Assembly: GCA_012798455.1 (NCBI GenBank)
Contig: JAAZNC010000008.1
Location: 1-64,000 of the forward strand
Length of the DNA stretch: 64,000 nucleotides
From: Chloroflexota bacterium
Lineage (GTDB): Bacteria > Chloroflexota > Anaerolineae > Anaerolineales > Anaerolineaceae
Direction of reading: 5' to 3'
Numbering within the stretch: the first letter of the stretch is position 1; each line of letters starts with the position of its first letter. Below are positions 8,423 to 14,893 of the stretch, one piece after another. The notes beneath the pieces were generated by a model, which was not told the origin of the DNA, did no database searches, and saw only the letters and a list, made by a program, of their open reading frames with translations. The position numbers were made by a program, and so were the translations under genes.

Positions 8423-8452
8423 TTTCACAGCCTGTTCGTTATCTTTCGAAGG

Positions 8453-8461
8453 ATTTTAACA
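8453..8461 (-). promoter_or_regulatory. Extended -10 promoter of hisS-tRNA-His
   Basis: On the minus strand TGTTAAAAT gives an extended -10 with hexamer TAAAAT at 8458-8453, and +1 near 8446. The -35 region has only a weak match. It sits 3 bp from the opposing -10 of the hydrogenase-associated operon. Confidence 0.5.
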
Positions 8462-8467
8462 TATAAT
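8462..8467 (+). promoter_or_regulatory. -10 box of the promoter leading into the hydrogenase island
   Basis: Perfect TATAAT, with +1 expected near 8474. This position rules out the TTG at 8473 as a start for the next gene and supports the ATG at 8497. It is back-to-back with the hisS -10. Confidence 0.5.
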
Positions 8468-8496
8468 TACTTTTGACCATTGATAAAGTGAGATCT

Positions 8497-8862
8497 ATGA
8501 AAATTTCTGAGTTAATCGATTTGACCAGGGGAAATCTGCTCACAAAAGCCTCTAAACTCGATCCTGATCGTGAAATTTTTGGCGGCTGTAGTGCCGATCT
8601 GATGAGTGATGTTTTGGCGTATATCCAGCCCAACGCAGTTTTATTGACTGGCTTGGTGAATCCGCAGGTCATCCGTACTGCCCAGATGGCAGATGTCGCT
8701 GCCATCGTCTTTGTGCGTGGGAAAATCCCCCCAGAAGAGACCCTCTTACTCGCCGAAGAGGTCGGCATGCCCATCATCAGTTCCCCTTTAGGCATGTACG
8801 AACTTTCCGGCAGGCTCTATCAAAATGGGCTGCCAAATCTGGAGAATGCTATCCAAGACTAA
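8497..8862 (+). CDS. DRTGG domain protein (first copy)
   Basis: 121 residues forming a single DRTGG domain, the fold also found N-terminal in some phosphotransacetylases and HPr-kinase-like proteins. Visible blocks are SDVLAYIQPNAVLLTGLVNPQVIRTA, then DVAAIVFVRGKIPPEETLLLAEEVGMPIISSP. Stand-alone DRTGG proteins recur in clusters with multisubunit hydrogenases in anaerobes. Their biochemical role is unknown, with nucleotide or small-molecule binding presumed. The ATG at 8497 is chosen because the predicted transcription start lies just upstream and GTGAG precedes it. It is the first gene of a run of closely spaced genes leading into the hydrogenase subunits. Confidence 0.82.
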   Translation: MKISELIDLTRGNLLTKASKLDPDREIFGGCSADLMSDVLAYIQPNAVLLTGLVNPQVIRTAQMADVAAIVFVRGKIPPEETLLLAEEVGMPIISSPLGMYELSGRLYQNGLPNLENAIQD

Positions 8863-8868
8863 AAATTC

Positions 8869-9882
8869 ATGCGAGATCTAGACTTTAGTAATCAGCCACC
8901 CCGCTTCAAAGGCAAAGTGATCACCGATCAACTGGCTGGAAGCATCACGCGGGTGGAAGAATTGGCATACATCATCCGCATCAATGAGGTGATGACCAAA
9001 ACCCTGATTACCATCTCTCCCGACGCACCCATGAGTGCTGTGGTTGATCTGTTGCGTGAAAAACGTATCTCCGGTATCCTAGTAACAGAGAATGATAAAC
9101 TGGTAGGGTTAATCAGTACCGAAGACTTGATCAAGTGCCTGATCAATGGGGAATTGGCTGTTCCAGTTCGTAATTACATGACCACAGACTTGATCACCCT
9201 GAACTCTTTTGATTTCCTGACCGAAGCCTTGAAGACTTTTGCCCGCACCGGGCTTGGCAGGCTTCCGGTCATTGACGAAAACAAACAATTGGTAGGTATT
9301 ATCACCAAAGGGGATATCACCTACGGTTTTTTGAGAGCATTGGAACATGATTACCACGAAGAGGAAGTTCGTCGCTATCGTGCCTCTCATCTTTTTGAAG
9401 ATATCGAATCCGACCGTACCAGCCTTATTCTGCGCTACAACATCAAACATTATGATTTCATGCATGGCGGTGCTGCCTCCAGCAACATTAAGAAAGCCCT
9501 GCTGCGCCTGGGAGCCAATCCTCAGCTAGCTCGCCGCGTTGGCATAGCCGTCTATGAAGCCGAGATGAATCTCATCATCCATGCCGATCGAGGAGGCTCT
9601 ATTCATGTCGAAATCGAACCACATCAGATCAGTATTTACGCCTGGGATGATGGACCCGGTATTGCAGATATCAATCTGGCGATGAAACCAGGTTATTCAA
9701 CTGCTACTGAAGAGATCCGTGAGTTGGGTTTTGGTGCGGGCATGGGCTTGTTCAACATTTCTCGCTGTGTGGATGACATGAAACTTGAATCAGAAATTGG
9801 GAAAGGAACCCAATTGAATATGAAAGTATTCCTTAAAGAAGATGAGTCTGTCGGAGAAGGTTATCAAACGGAAAAGGAGTAG
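8869..9882 (+). CDS. CBS-pair protein fused to an RsbW-like GHKL ATPase
   Basis: 337 residues. Residues about 40-165 form two CBS motifs (MTKTLITISPDAPMSAVVDLL...GLISTEDLI and MTTDLITLNSFDFLTEAL...GIITKGDIT), which usually bind adenine nucleotides. Residues about 200-325 are a GHKL ATPase of the anti-sigma/serine kinase type, with N-box YEAEMNLIIHA, G1 box DDGPGI and G2 box GFGAGMGLFN. It lies 6 bp after the first DRTGG gene and just before the second. It may sense nucleotides and control the hydrogenase operon, but no sigma factor or anti-anti-sigma partner is encoded nearby, so the target is unknown. Confidence 0.88.
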   Translation: MRDLDFSNQPPRFKGKVITDQLAGSITRVEELAYIIRINEVMTKTLITISPDAPMSAVVDLLREKRISGILVTENDKLVGLISTEDLIKCLINGELAVPVRNYMTTDLITLNSFDFLTEALKTFARTGLGRLPVIDENKQLVGIITKGDITYGFLRALEHDYHEEEVRRYRASHLFEDIESDRTSLILRYNIKHYDFMHGGAASSNIKKALLRLGANPQLARRVGIAVYEAEMNLIIHADRGGSIHVEIEPHQISIYAWDDGPGIADINLAMKPGYSTATEEIRELGFGAGMGLFNISRCVDDMKLESEIGKGTQLNMKVFLKEDESVGEGYQTEKE

Positions 9883-9885
9883 CAT

Positions 9886-10227
9886 ATGACGCTGGATCAA
9901 ATTATAAAAGAATTGCAGCTTGAGATCCTGACCGCACCCCAAGAGATATCCGAAATAAAACCCACCAGTGGCTATATCTCGGATATGTTGAGCTGTGTGA
10001 TGACCGGTGCTAAGAGCCATAGCATCTGGGTTACCCTGCAATCACATAATAATATCGTAGCGGTAGCCTGTCTGCTGGATGTTGCTGCCATCATTATCAC
10101 CGAAGGTGCCAAACCGGATGACGAGACTATCCAAAAAGCCCGCGACGAAGGAGTGATCTTGCTTGCCACTCCATTGAATTCCTTCCATGTGGTAGGAAAA
10201 CTATGGGAATTGGGATTACGAGATTGA
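9886..10227 (+). CDS. DRTGG domain protein (second copy)
   Basis: 113 residues, a diverged paralogue of the DRTGG protein at 8497. Shared features are SDMLSCVMTGAKSHSIWVTLQ (equivalent of SDVLAYIQPNAVLL), DVAAIIITEGAKPDDETIQKARDEGVILLATP, and the ending GKLWELGL. AAGGAG precedes the ATG at good spacing, and the gene begins 3 bp after the stop of the CBS-ATPase gene. Two different DRTGG proteins flanking the CBS-ATPase suggest a heteromeric sensor. This is inference from gene order alone. Confidence 0.82.
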   Translation: MTLDQIIKELQLEILTAPQEISEIKPTSGYISDMLSCVMTGAKSHSIWVTLQSHNNIVAVACLLDVAAIIITEGAKPDDETIQKARDEGVILLATPLNSFHVVGKLWELGLRD

Positions 10228-10243
10228 TTTTCTCTCTTTCTAA

Positions 10244-10999
10244 ATGATTGCTCGAAAACTAAGCACATTCCGGGCAGATCTGCATGTTCATACCGTGCTT
10301 TCGCCCTGTGCAGCGGTTGAGATGATCCCGCCTATTATTGTAGCAGAAGCACTGAAGTGCGGTATTGATCTGATTGCCATTACTGATCACAACCATTCTG
10401 CCAATATTGAGGCAGTTCAACAAGCAGCACAGGGCACTCCTTTGACCGTATTGCCCGGCATGGAATTGCAGACCAAAGAAGAAGTACATACATTGTGTTT
10501 GTTCGACACACTTGAGCAGGTTATGGACATGCAGAAGATAGTGGATAATCACATGCCTAACCTCAAAAATGATCCCGAATTCTTCGGAGAACAGTTCGTG
10601 GTGGATGCTTCTGGTAATTTCATCCGTCGTGTAGAACAAATGTTGTTGGTTTCCTGCCAATTGACAATGAAAGAAGCCTCCGAGATCGTTGATAGATTGG
10701 GAGGGTTATTCATCCCTGCCCATGTTGATAGAGTGAAGTTCGGACTTCTACCTGTTCTGGGACTCCTTCCAACCGATATCACCTTTTCGGCGCTCGAGAT
10801 TTCCCGTCATATTGATCCCGAAAGCGCACGCAAACAATACCCACAGTTACGCACCCATACTTTGATTCAAGATGGGGATGTTCATTTCCGACAAGATTTC
10901 CTTGGGTCTTCTTTCTACACTATCACTGAACCGAGTATTGAAGAGATACGTCAGGCTTTAACTGGTAAAAATGGACGAAATATCAAAATAAAGCCCTGA
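10244..10999 (+). CDS. PHP-domain metal-dependent phosphoesterase
   Basis: 251 residues with the PHP-family metal ligands: RADLHVHTVLSPC near residue 10, AITDHNHSAN near residue 43, the GMELQTKEEVHTLCLF block, and a late HVDR. PHP proteins hydrolyse phosphoesters, from histidinol phosphate to nucleotides, using two or three metals. The substrate here is unknown. A PHP protein of this length sits in the same place in hydrogenase-linked clusters of other anaerobes, directly before the NuoE-like gene. It is in line with the DRTGG and CBS-ATPase genes. A role in removing a nucleotide or phosphoprotein signal is speculative. Confidence 0.85.
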   Translation: MIARKLSTFRADLHVHTVLSPCAAVEMIPPIIVAEALKCGIDLIAITDHNHSANIEAVQQAAQGTPLTVLPGMELQTKEEVHTLCLFDTLEQVMDMQKIVDNHMPNLKNDPEFFGEQFVVDASGNFIRRVEQMLLVSCQLTMKEASEIVDRLGGLFIPAHVDRVKFGLLPVLGLLPTDITFSALEISRHIDPESARKQYPQLRTHTLIQDGDVHFRQDFLGSSFYTITEPSIEEIRQALTGKNGRNIKIKP

Positions 11000-11062
11000 T
11001 TTTCTTCTATTATCATCACATTTTTCCTATTATTAACATTATATAGAAAATTCAAAACAATC

Positions 11063-11075
11063 ATGATAAAATCAT
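11063..11075 (+). promoter_or_regulatory. Internal extended -10 promoter within an inverted repeat, before nuoE
   Basis: TGATAAAAT (hexamer 11067-11072) is an extended -10 ahead of the first diaphorase gene. It lies inside the dyad ATGAT-AAA-ATCAT (11063-11075). Two GGTTTAA direct repeats (11078 and 11091) follow at the expected start site near 11079. This could give the hydrogenase genes a promoter separate from that of the sensing genes. Confidence 0.45.
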
Positions 11076-11108
11076 TTGGTTTAAATCAAAGGTTTAACGG
11101 TGATATTT

Positions 11109-11630
11109 ATGGAAACAAAGAATACAAAAACCGTATTGTTGAATCCCCTGAAAGATAAAATAACCAAAGCAGCTGTTGATGCCATTCTCGAAAAGAACAA
11201 AGACAAACCGGGCAGTATCATGGTGATCTTGAACGAATTGCAGAACACGGTTGGGTTTGTCTCAGAAGAATTACAGCAATATGTAGCTGACTATCTTCAT
11301 ACTCCTGTTAGTAAGATCCATGGGGTAATCTCATTTTATTCATTTTTCACTACTCAACCTCGTGGAAAACATACCATCAAGATCTGTTTAGGCACAGCCT
11401 GTTATGTGGGGGGGGCCCCTCAGCTTATCGAGAAAATCAAACAGCTTATTGGTATTGGTCCTGGCGAGACCAACGACGATTGGACCATCACGGTGGAAGA
11501 ATGCCGTTGTGTTGGTGCCTGCAGCCAGGCACCAGTAGTGGTAATCGATGATGAAATTCATGGACGCGTCAAACCGAGCACGATTGCCAAACTACTTCGC
11601 ACCGTAACCACTGAGACTCAACCGGAGTAG
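11109..11630 (+). CDS. NuoE-like [2Fe-2S] subunit, first copy (diaphorase of the hydrogenase)
   Basis: 173 residues, the thioredoxin-like 24-kDa subunit family (NuoE/HoxE/HydC). It carries one [2Fe-2S] cluster and passes electrons next to the flavin subunit NuoF. Ligands are visible as CLGTAC and, about 40 residues later, CRCVGAC. The N-terminal helical domain (SIMVILNELQNTVGFVSEELQQYVA) is intact. An upstream in-frame GTG at 11100 exists, but the ATG at 11109 is preferred (GGTGAT upstream). It starts the electron-transfer part of the island and is separated from its NuoF partner by a GHKL ATPase gene and a ferredoxin-like gene, as in HndA-B-C type clusters. Confidence 0.93.
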   Translation: METKNTKTVLLNPLKDKITKAAVDAILEKNKDKPGSIMVILNELQNTVGFVSEELQQYVADYLHTPVSKIHGVISFYSFFTTQPRGKHTIKICLGTACYVGGAPQLIEKIKQLIGIGPGETNDDWTITVEECRCVGACSQAPVVVIDDEIHGRVKPSTIAKLLRTVTTETQPE

Positions 11631-11641
11631 TTTTTGTCGAG

Positions 11642-12202
11642 ATGAAGGAGCTTTCTCTCCATATCCTGGATATCGCTGAAAACAGCGTCAATGCTAAAGC
11701 CAAGAATATATCCATTACGATCGAAGAGAATAGTATCAAAAATCTTCTCACCATTGCGATTGAAGATGACGGAAAAGGCATGGATGCAGAAATGGTTGCA
11801 CGAGTAACGGATCCTTTCACCACCTCGCGCACAATGCGCAAAGTTGGGTTGGGTCTTCCATTTCTAAAAGCCGCCGCGGAAGCATGTAATGGGAAGTTCG
11901 AGATCCGATCTGCTTTGGGCAAAGGGACGCGCGTCGAGACTACTTTTCAACTTGATCACATAGACCGCATGCCCATGGGCAATATTCAAAGTACTTTTCT
12001 CGACCTGCTGGTGGGTTATCCTGAGATCCATTGGATATTCAATTACACTATTGATGAAAATACATATACACTGGATAGTGAGCCACTCCGAAAAACTCTG
12101 CAGGAGATTCCATATTCAGATCCCGGAGTCCTCAAATACCTTAAACAAGAAATTAATAGCGGAATGCTAAATTTAAAACATACCAAACAGGAGATACCAT
12201 GA
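11642..12202 (+). CDS. GHKL-family ATP-binding protein in the hydrogenase operon
   Basis: 186 residues. The first 130 residues form a histidine-kinase-type ATPase domain: N-box LDIAENSVNAKAK, G1 box EDDGKGM, a DPFTTSR lid segment and G2-like VGLGLPFLKAAAE. There is no phosphoacceptor or sensor domain. The last ~55 residues are an unrecognised extension. Equivalent genes sit between the NuoE-like and NuoF-like genes of Hnd-type hydrogenases in clostridia. The role is unproven and could be regulatory or chaperone-like. The gene starts 11 bp after nuoE and overlaps the next start by 4 bp. Confidence 0.85.
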   Translation: MKELSLHILDIAENSVNAKAKNISITIEENSIKNLLTIAIEDDGKGMDAEMVARVTDPFTTSRTMRKVGLGLPFLKAAAEACNGKFEIRSALGKGTRVETTFQLDHIDRMPMGNIQSTFLDLLVGYPEIHWIFNYTIDENTYTLDSEPLRKTLQEIPYSDPGVLKYLKQEINSGMLNLKHTKQEIP

Positions 12203-12567
12203 ACAAAATTAAAAGCCTAGAAGATTTAAAACGGGTTCGTGAAGAAGCTCTTGAAAAACGCTCCATTGCCACAACCACCGGAAAAGCCCAGGTCATCGTC
12301 GGTATGGGCACCTGTGGGATCGCGGCAGGCGCACGAGAAACCATGAAAGCGGTGTTGGATTACATCGAAACCGAGAATTTGGACGGCATTCTTGTAACCC
12401 AAACCGGTTGTATCGGTCTCTGTGAACAAGAACCCATTTTGCAAGTAGTACGTGGTGAAGCAGACAAGGTCACCTACGGAAAAGTGAATCCGGAAGTTGC
12501 CAAAAAGATCCTCAAAGAACACGTTGTAGATGGGAACATTGTAAAAGAATTTGTTGTAAATCTTTAA
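12199..12567 (+). CDS. HndB-like thioredoxin-fold ferredoxin
   Basis: 122 residues. The signature GMGTCGIAAGARETM followed by QTGCIGLCEQEP is that of the HndB/[2Fe-2S] ferredoxin family found with NADP- or NAD-reducing hydrogenases. Three cysteines are in the expected ligand zones, and a fourth from the classic CGTGC pattern is replaced by Gly/Met, as in HndB proteins. It probably carries electrons or docks between NuoE and NuoF. Translation is coupled to the GHKL gene through an ATGA overlap. It retains ligand cysteines that both neighbouring NuoF-like proteins have lost from their own thioredoxin-like domains. Confidence 0.88.
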   Translation: MNKIKSLEDLKRVREEALEKRSIATTTGKAQVIVGMGTCGIAAGARETMKAVLDYIETENLDGILVTQTGCIGLCEQEPILQVVRGEADKVTYGKVNPEVAKKILKEHVVDGNIVKEFVVNL

Positions 12568-12598
12568 GTTTTAATGACTGGAGGAAAACGTTCGTAAA

Positions 12599-14380
12599 AT
12601 GTCTTATATTCGCTCGCATGTTCTTTTCAGCAACGATCCAACTATCCTCGCACAAGGCGGTGTAGAGGTAAAGCATACGCTGCTAGATGAGATTAAGAAA
12701 CATAATCTGGTAGATGAGGTCGAAGTAATTGATACGCCCCGCATCGGTGATAGCAAATCAGGACCTGAATTCATCGTTTATCCCGAGGGTTACCATTATG
12801 TTGGGTTACAAGCTGCTGATATCCCCTTTCTGGTAGAAGAACAATTCCTGAAAGGTAGAGTTGTAGAGAAATTTCTCGCTCCCGCAACTAAAGAAAAAAC
12901 ACAAGAGCTAGGAGCGCCTACTCCAAAAGAAGTTAGAGTTGTACTGCGTAATTGTGGAACCATTAATCCGGAAAATATCGAAGAATATATTGCCGAAAAT
13001 GGATACGCAGCTTTAGCCAAAGTCCTCACTGAATATACCCCTGATGACGTTCTCGAGATCATCAAGGCTTCCGGGCTGCGTGGACGTGGAGGTGCAGGTT
13101 TTCCCACCTGGCTCAAATGGAATTTGACAAAAAAAGCTGAAGGGTCACCCAAATATCTTATTTGTAATGCTGACGAGGGTGATCCAGGTGCTTTCATGAA
13201 CCGTTCGGTGTTGGAAAGCGATCCCCATTCGGTTGTCGAAGGCATGGTCATTGCTGCTTATACCATCGGAGCCAGCCAGGGTTTTGTGTACTGTCGTGCT
13301 GAATATCCAATCGCGGTGAAAACCCTCAACATTGCCATCGAACAAGCCCGCAATTATGGATTGCTGGGAGAACATATCTTTGGCACTGATTTTTCGTTCG
13401 AACTGGAAGTGCGTAAGGGAGCGGGTGCATTTGTTTGTGGTGAAGAAACCGCCCTTATCCGCTCAATTGAGGGCAAACGCGGTGAACCCTACCCCAAACC
13501 ACCTTTCCCGGCTACCCAGGGTGTTTTCGGTAAACCAACCAACATCAATAATGTGGAAACCTACGCCAATATCCCGCAGATCATCTTCCGTGGTGCAGAA
13601 TGGTTTGCTTCCATGGGAACCGAAAAAAGTAAGGGTACCAAGACCTTTGCCCTGGCAGGTGATGTTAAAAAGACTGGTTTAATAGAAGTTCCTTTTGGCA
13701 TTACCCTGCGTGAGATCGTTTATGATGTTGGTGGTGGCATTAAGAATGACAAGGGATTTAAAGCCATTCAGACCGGTGGTCCAATGGGTGGTTGTCTCCC
13801 GGCTTCTTATCTTGATCTGCCAGTAGATTATGAATCCTTAACCTCCGCCGGATCCATGATGGGATCGGGTGGTATGGTAGTCATGGATGATGAAACCTGC
13901 ATGGTCGATATCGCCCGCTTTTTTATGGAATTCACCCAGGCTGAAAGCTGCGGGAAGTGTGTTCCCTGCCGCGTTGGTACAAAACGCATCCTTGAGATCC
14001 TAACTCGTATTTGCGATGGAAAAGGTAAGGATGGGGATATTGAAACGCTTGAAATGTTATGCAGTCAGATTATCGAAGATAGTCTATGCGGTCTCGGCAA
14101 AGGCGCTCCCAATCCGGTTGTCAGCACATTGAAACATTTTCGTGATGAATACGAAGCCCATATTTACGAGAAGAAATGCCCAGCCAAGACTTGTAAGGCG
14201 TTGATTCATTACAGCATCAATCCAGAGAATTGTGTCGGTTGCACCCTGTGTGCCAGGAACTGTCCTGTTAACGCAATTAGCGGCTCGCCAAAACAAACGC
14301 ATGTCATTGATCCGGATGTTTGTATCCGTTGTGGTATTTGTAGTCAAGTTTGCAACTACGATGCGGTCGTAGTCACATAA
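12599..14380 (+). CDS. NuoF/HydB-like flavin subunit, first copy, with C-terminal 2x[4Fe-4S]
   Basis: 593 residues. Residues 1-100 are thioredoxin-like but lack all cysteines of the usual [2Fe-2S] site. Residues about 150-400 bind FMN and NAD(P)H: GRGGAGFPTWLKW, CNADEGDPGAF, and GAGAFVCGEETALIRSIEGKR. The [4Fe-4S] ligands lie in ESCGKCVPCRVG plus a later CGLGKG. After a KKCPAKTC motif comes a bacterial ferredoxin domain (CVGCTLCARNCP and CIRCGICSQVC) for two more [4Fe-4S] clusters. This layout is that of HydB/HndC flavin subunits of bifurcating or NAD-reducing hydrogenases. GGAGG lies about 14 nt from the ATG, a rather long spacing. Confidence 0.95.
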   Translation: MSYIRSHVLFSNDPTILAQGGVEVKHTLLDEIKKHNLVDEVEVIDTPRIGDSKSGPEFIVYPEGYHYVGLQAADIPFLVEEQFLKGRVVEKFLAPATKEKTQELGAPTPKEVRVVLRNCGTINPENIEEYIAENGYAALAKVLTEYTPDDVLEIIKASGLRGRGGAGFPTWLKWNLTKKAEGSPKYLICNADEGDPGAFMNRSVLESDPHSVVEGMVIAAYTIGASQGFVYCRAEYPIAVKTLNIAIEQARNYGLLGEHIFGTDFSFELEVRKGAGAFVCGEETALIRSIEGKRGEPYPKPPFPATQGVFGKPTNINNVETYANIPQIIFRGAEWFASMGTEKSKGTKTFALAGDVKKTGLIEVPFGITLREIVYDVGGGIKNDKGFKAIQTGGPMGGCLPASYLDLPVDYESLTSAGSMMGSGGMVVMDDETCMVDIARFFMEFTQAESCGKCVPCRVGTKRILEILTRICDGKGKDGDIETLEMLCSQIIEDSLCGLGKGAPNPVVSTLKHFRDEYEAHIYEKKCPAKTCKALIHYSINPENCVGCTLCARNCPVNAISGSPKQTHVIDPDVCIRCGICSQVCNYDAVVVT

Positions 14381-14402
14381 TACTTTTCAACAGGAGGTTC
14401 GT

Positions 14403-14882
14403 ATGGCAAGCCAAACAGAGATTGCTGACAATATCACCGAAATAGTTCAGTCTGCTCTGGAATATTATGGTAAAAAAGAAGAAGAGCTCATCCCGATTCT
14501 CGCAAAAGTGAACCGGGATTTAGGTTTTCTTCCCCAAGAAGCACTCGAAGAGATCAGTGGGGAATTGAAAATACCAAAAAGCAAAGTGAAATCAGTGGCA
14601 AGTTTCTACCACATGTTTTCCACCAAACCATTGGGCAGACATGTGATCAAATTCTGCGAAAACGCACCCTGCCACGTCGCAGGCGGACGAGAGGTCTGGA
14701 ATGCACTACAACAAGCTACCAATCTTAAAGTAGGTGAGACCAGCGCCGACGGGAAATGGTCGCTCTTGACCACCAGTTGCCTTGGGCTGTGTGCAGTTGG
14801 TCCTGTCATGATCATCGATGAGGATGTGTTTGGGAACCTTACAGCAGATATGATCCCTGATATCCTGAGCCGCTACGAATAG
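14403..14882 (+). CDS. NuoE-like [2Fe-2S] subunit, second copy
   Basis: 159 residues, paralogue of the gene at 11109. The ligands are CENAPC and, about 37 residues later, CLGLC. The N-terminal helical part (ELIPILAKVNRDLGFLPQEALEEISGEL) is typical. It follows the first NuoF-like gene by 22 bp with AGGAGG before the ATG and is followed 11 bp later by a second NuoF-like gene. The operon therefore encodes two NuoE-NuoF pairs for a single hydrogenase small/large pair. Whether both join one complex or form two alternative diaphorases cannot be read from sequence. Confidence 0.93.
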   Translation: MASQTEIADNITEIVQSALEYYGKKEEELIPILAKVNRDLGFLPQEALEEISGELKIPKSKVKSVASFYHMFSTKPLGRHVIKFCENAPCHVAGGREVWNALQQATNLKVGETSADGKWSLLTTSCLGLCAVGPVMIIDEDVFGNLTADMIPDILSRYE

Positions 14883-14893
14883 GAGACAGAAAA

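Noticed and set aside
8473..8496. TTG at 8473 as start of the first DRTGG protein
   Set aside because: The TATAAT at 8462-8467 places transcription start near 8474, so the TTG would not be in the mRNA; the ATG at 8497 also fits the family N-terminus better.
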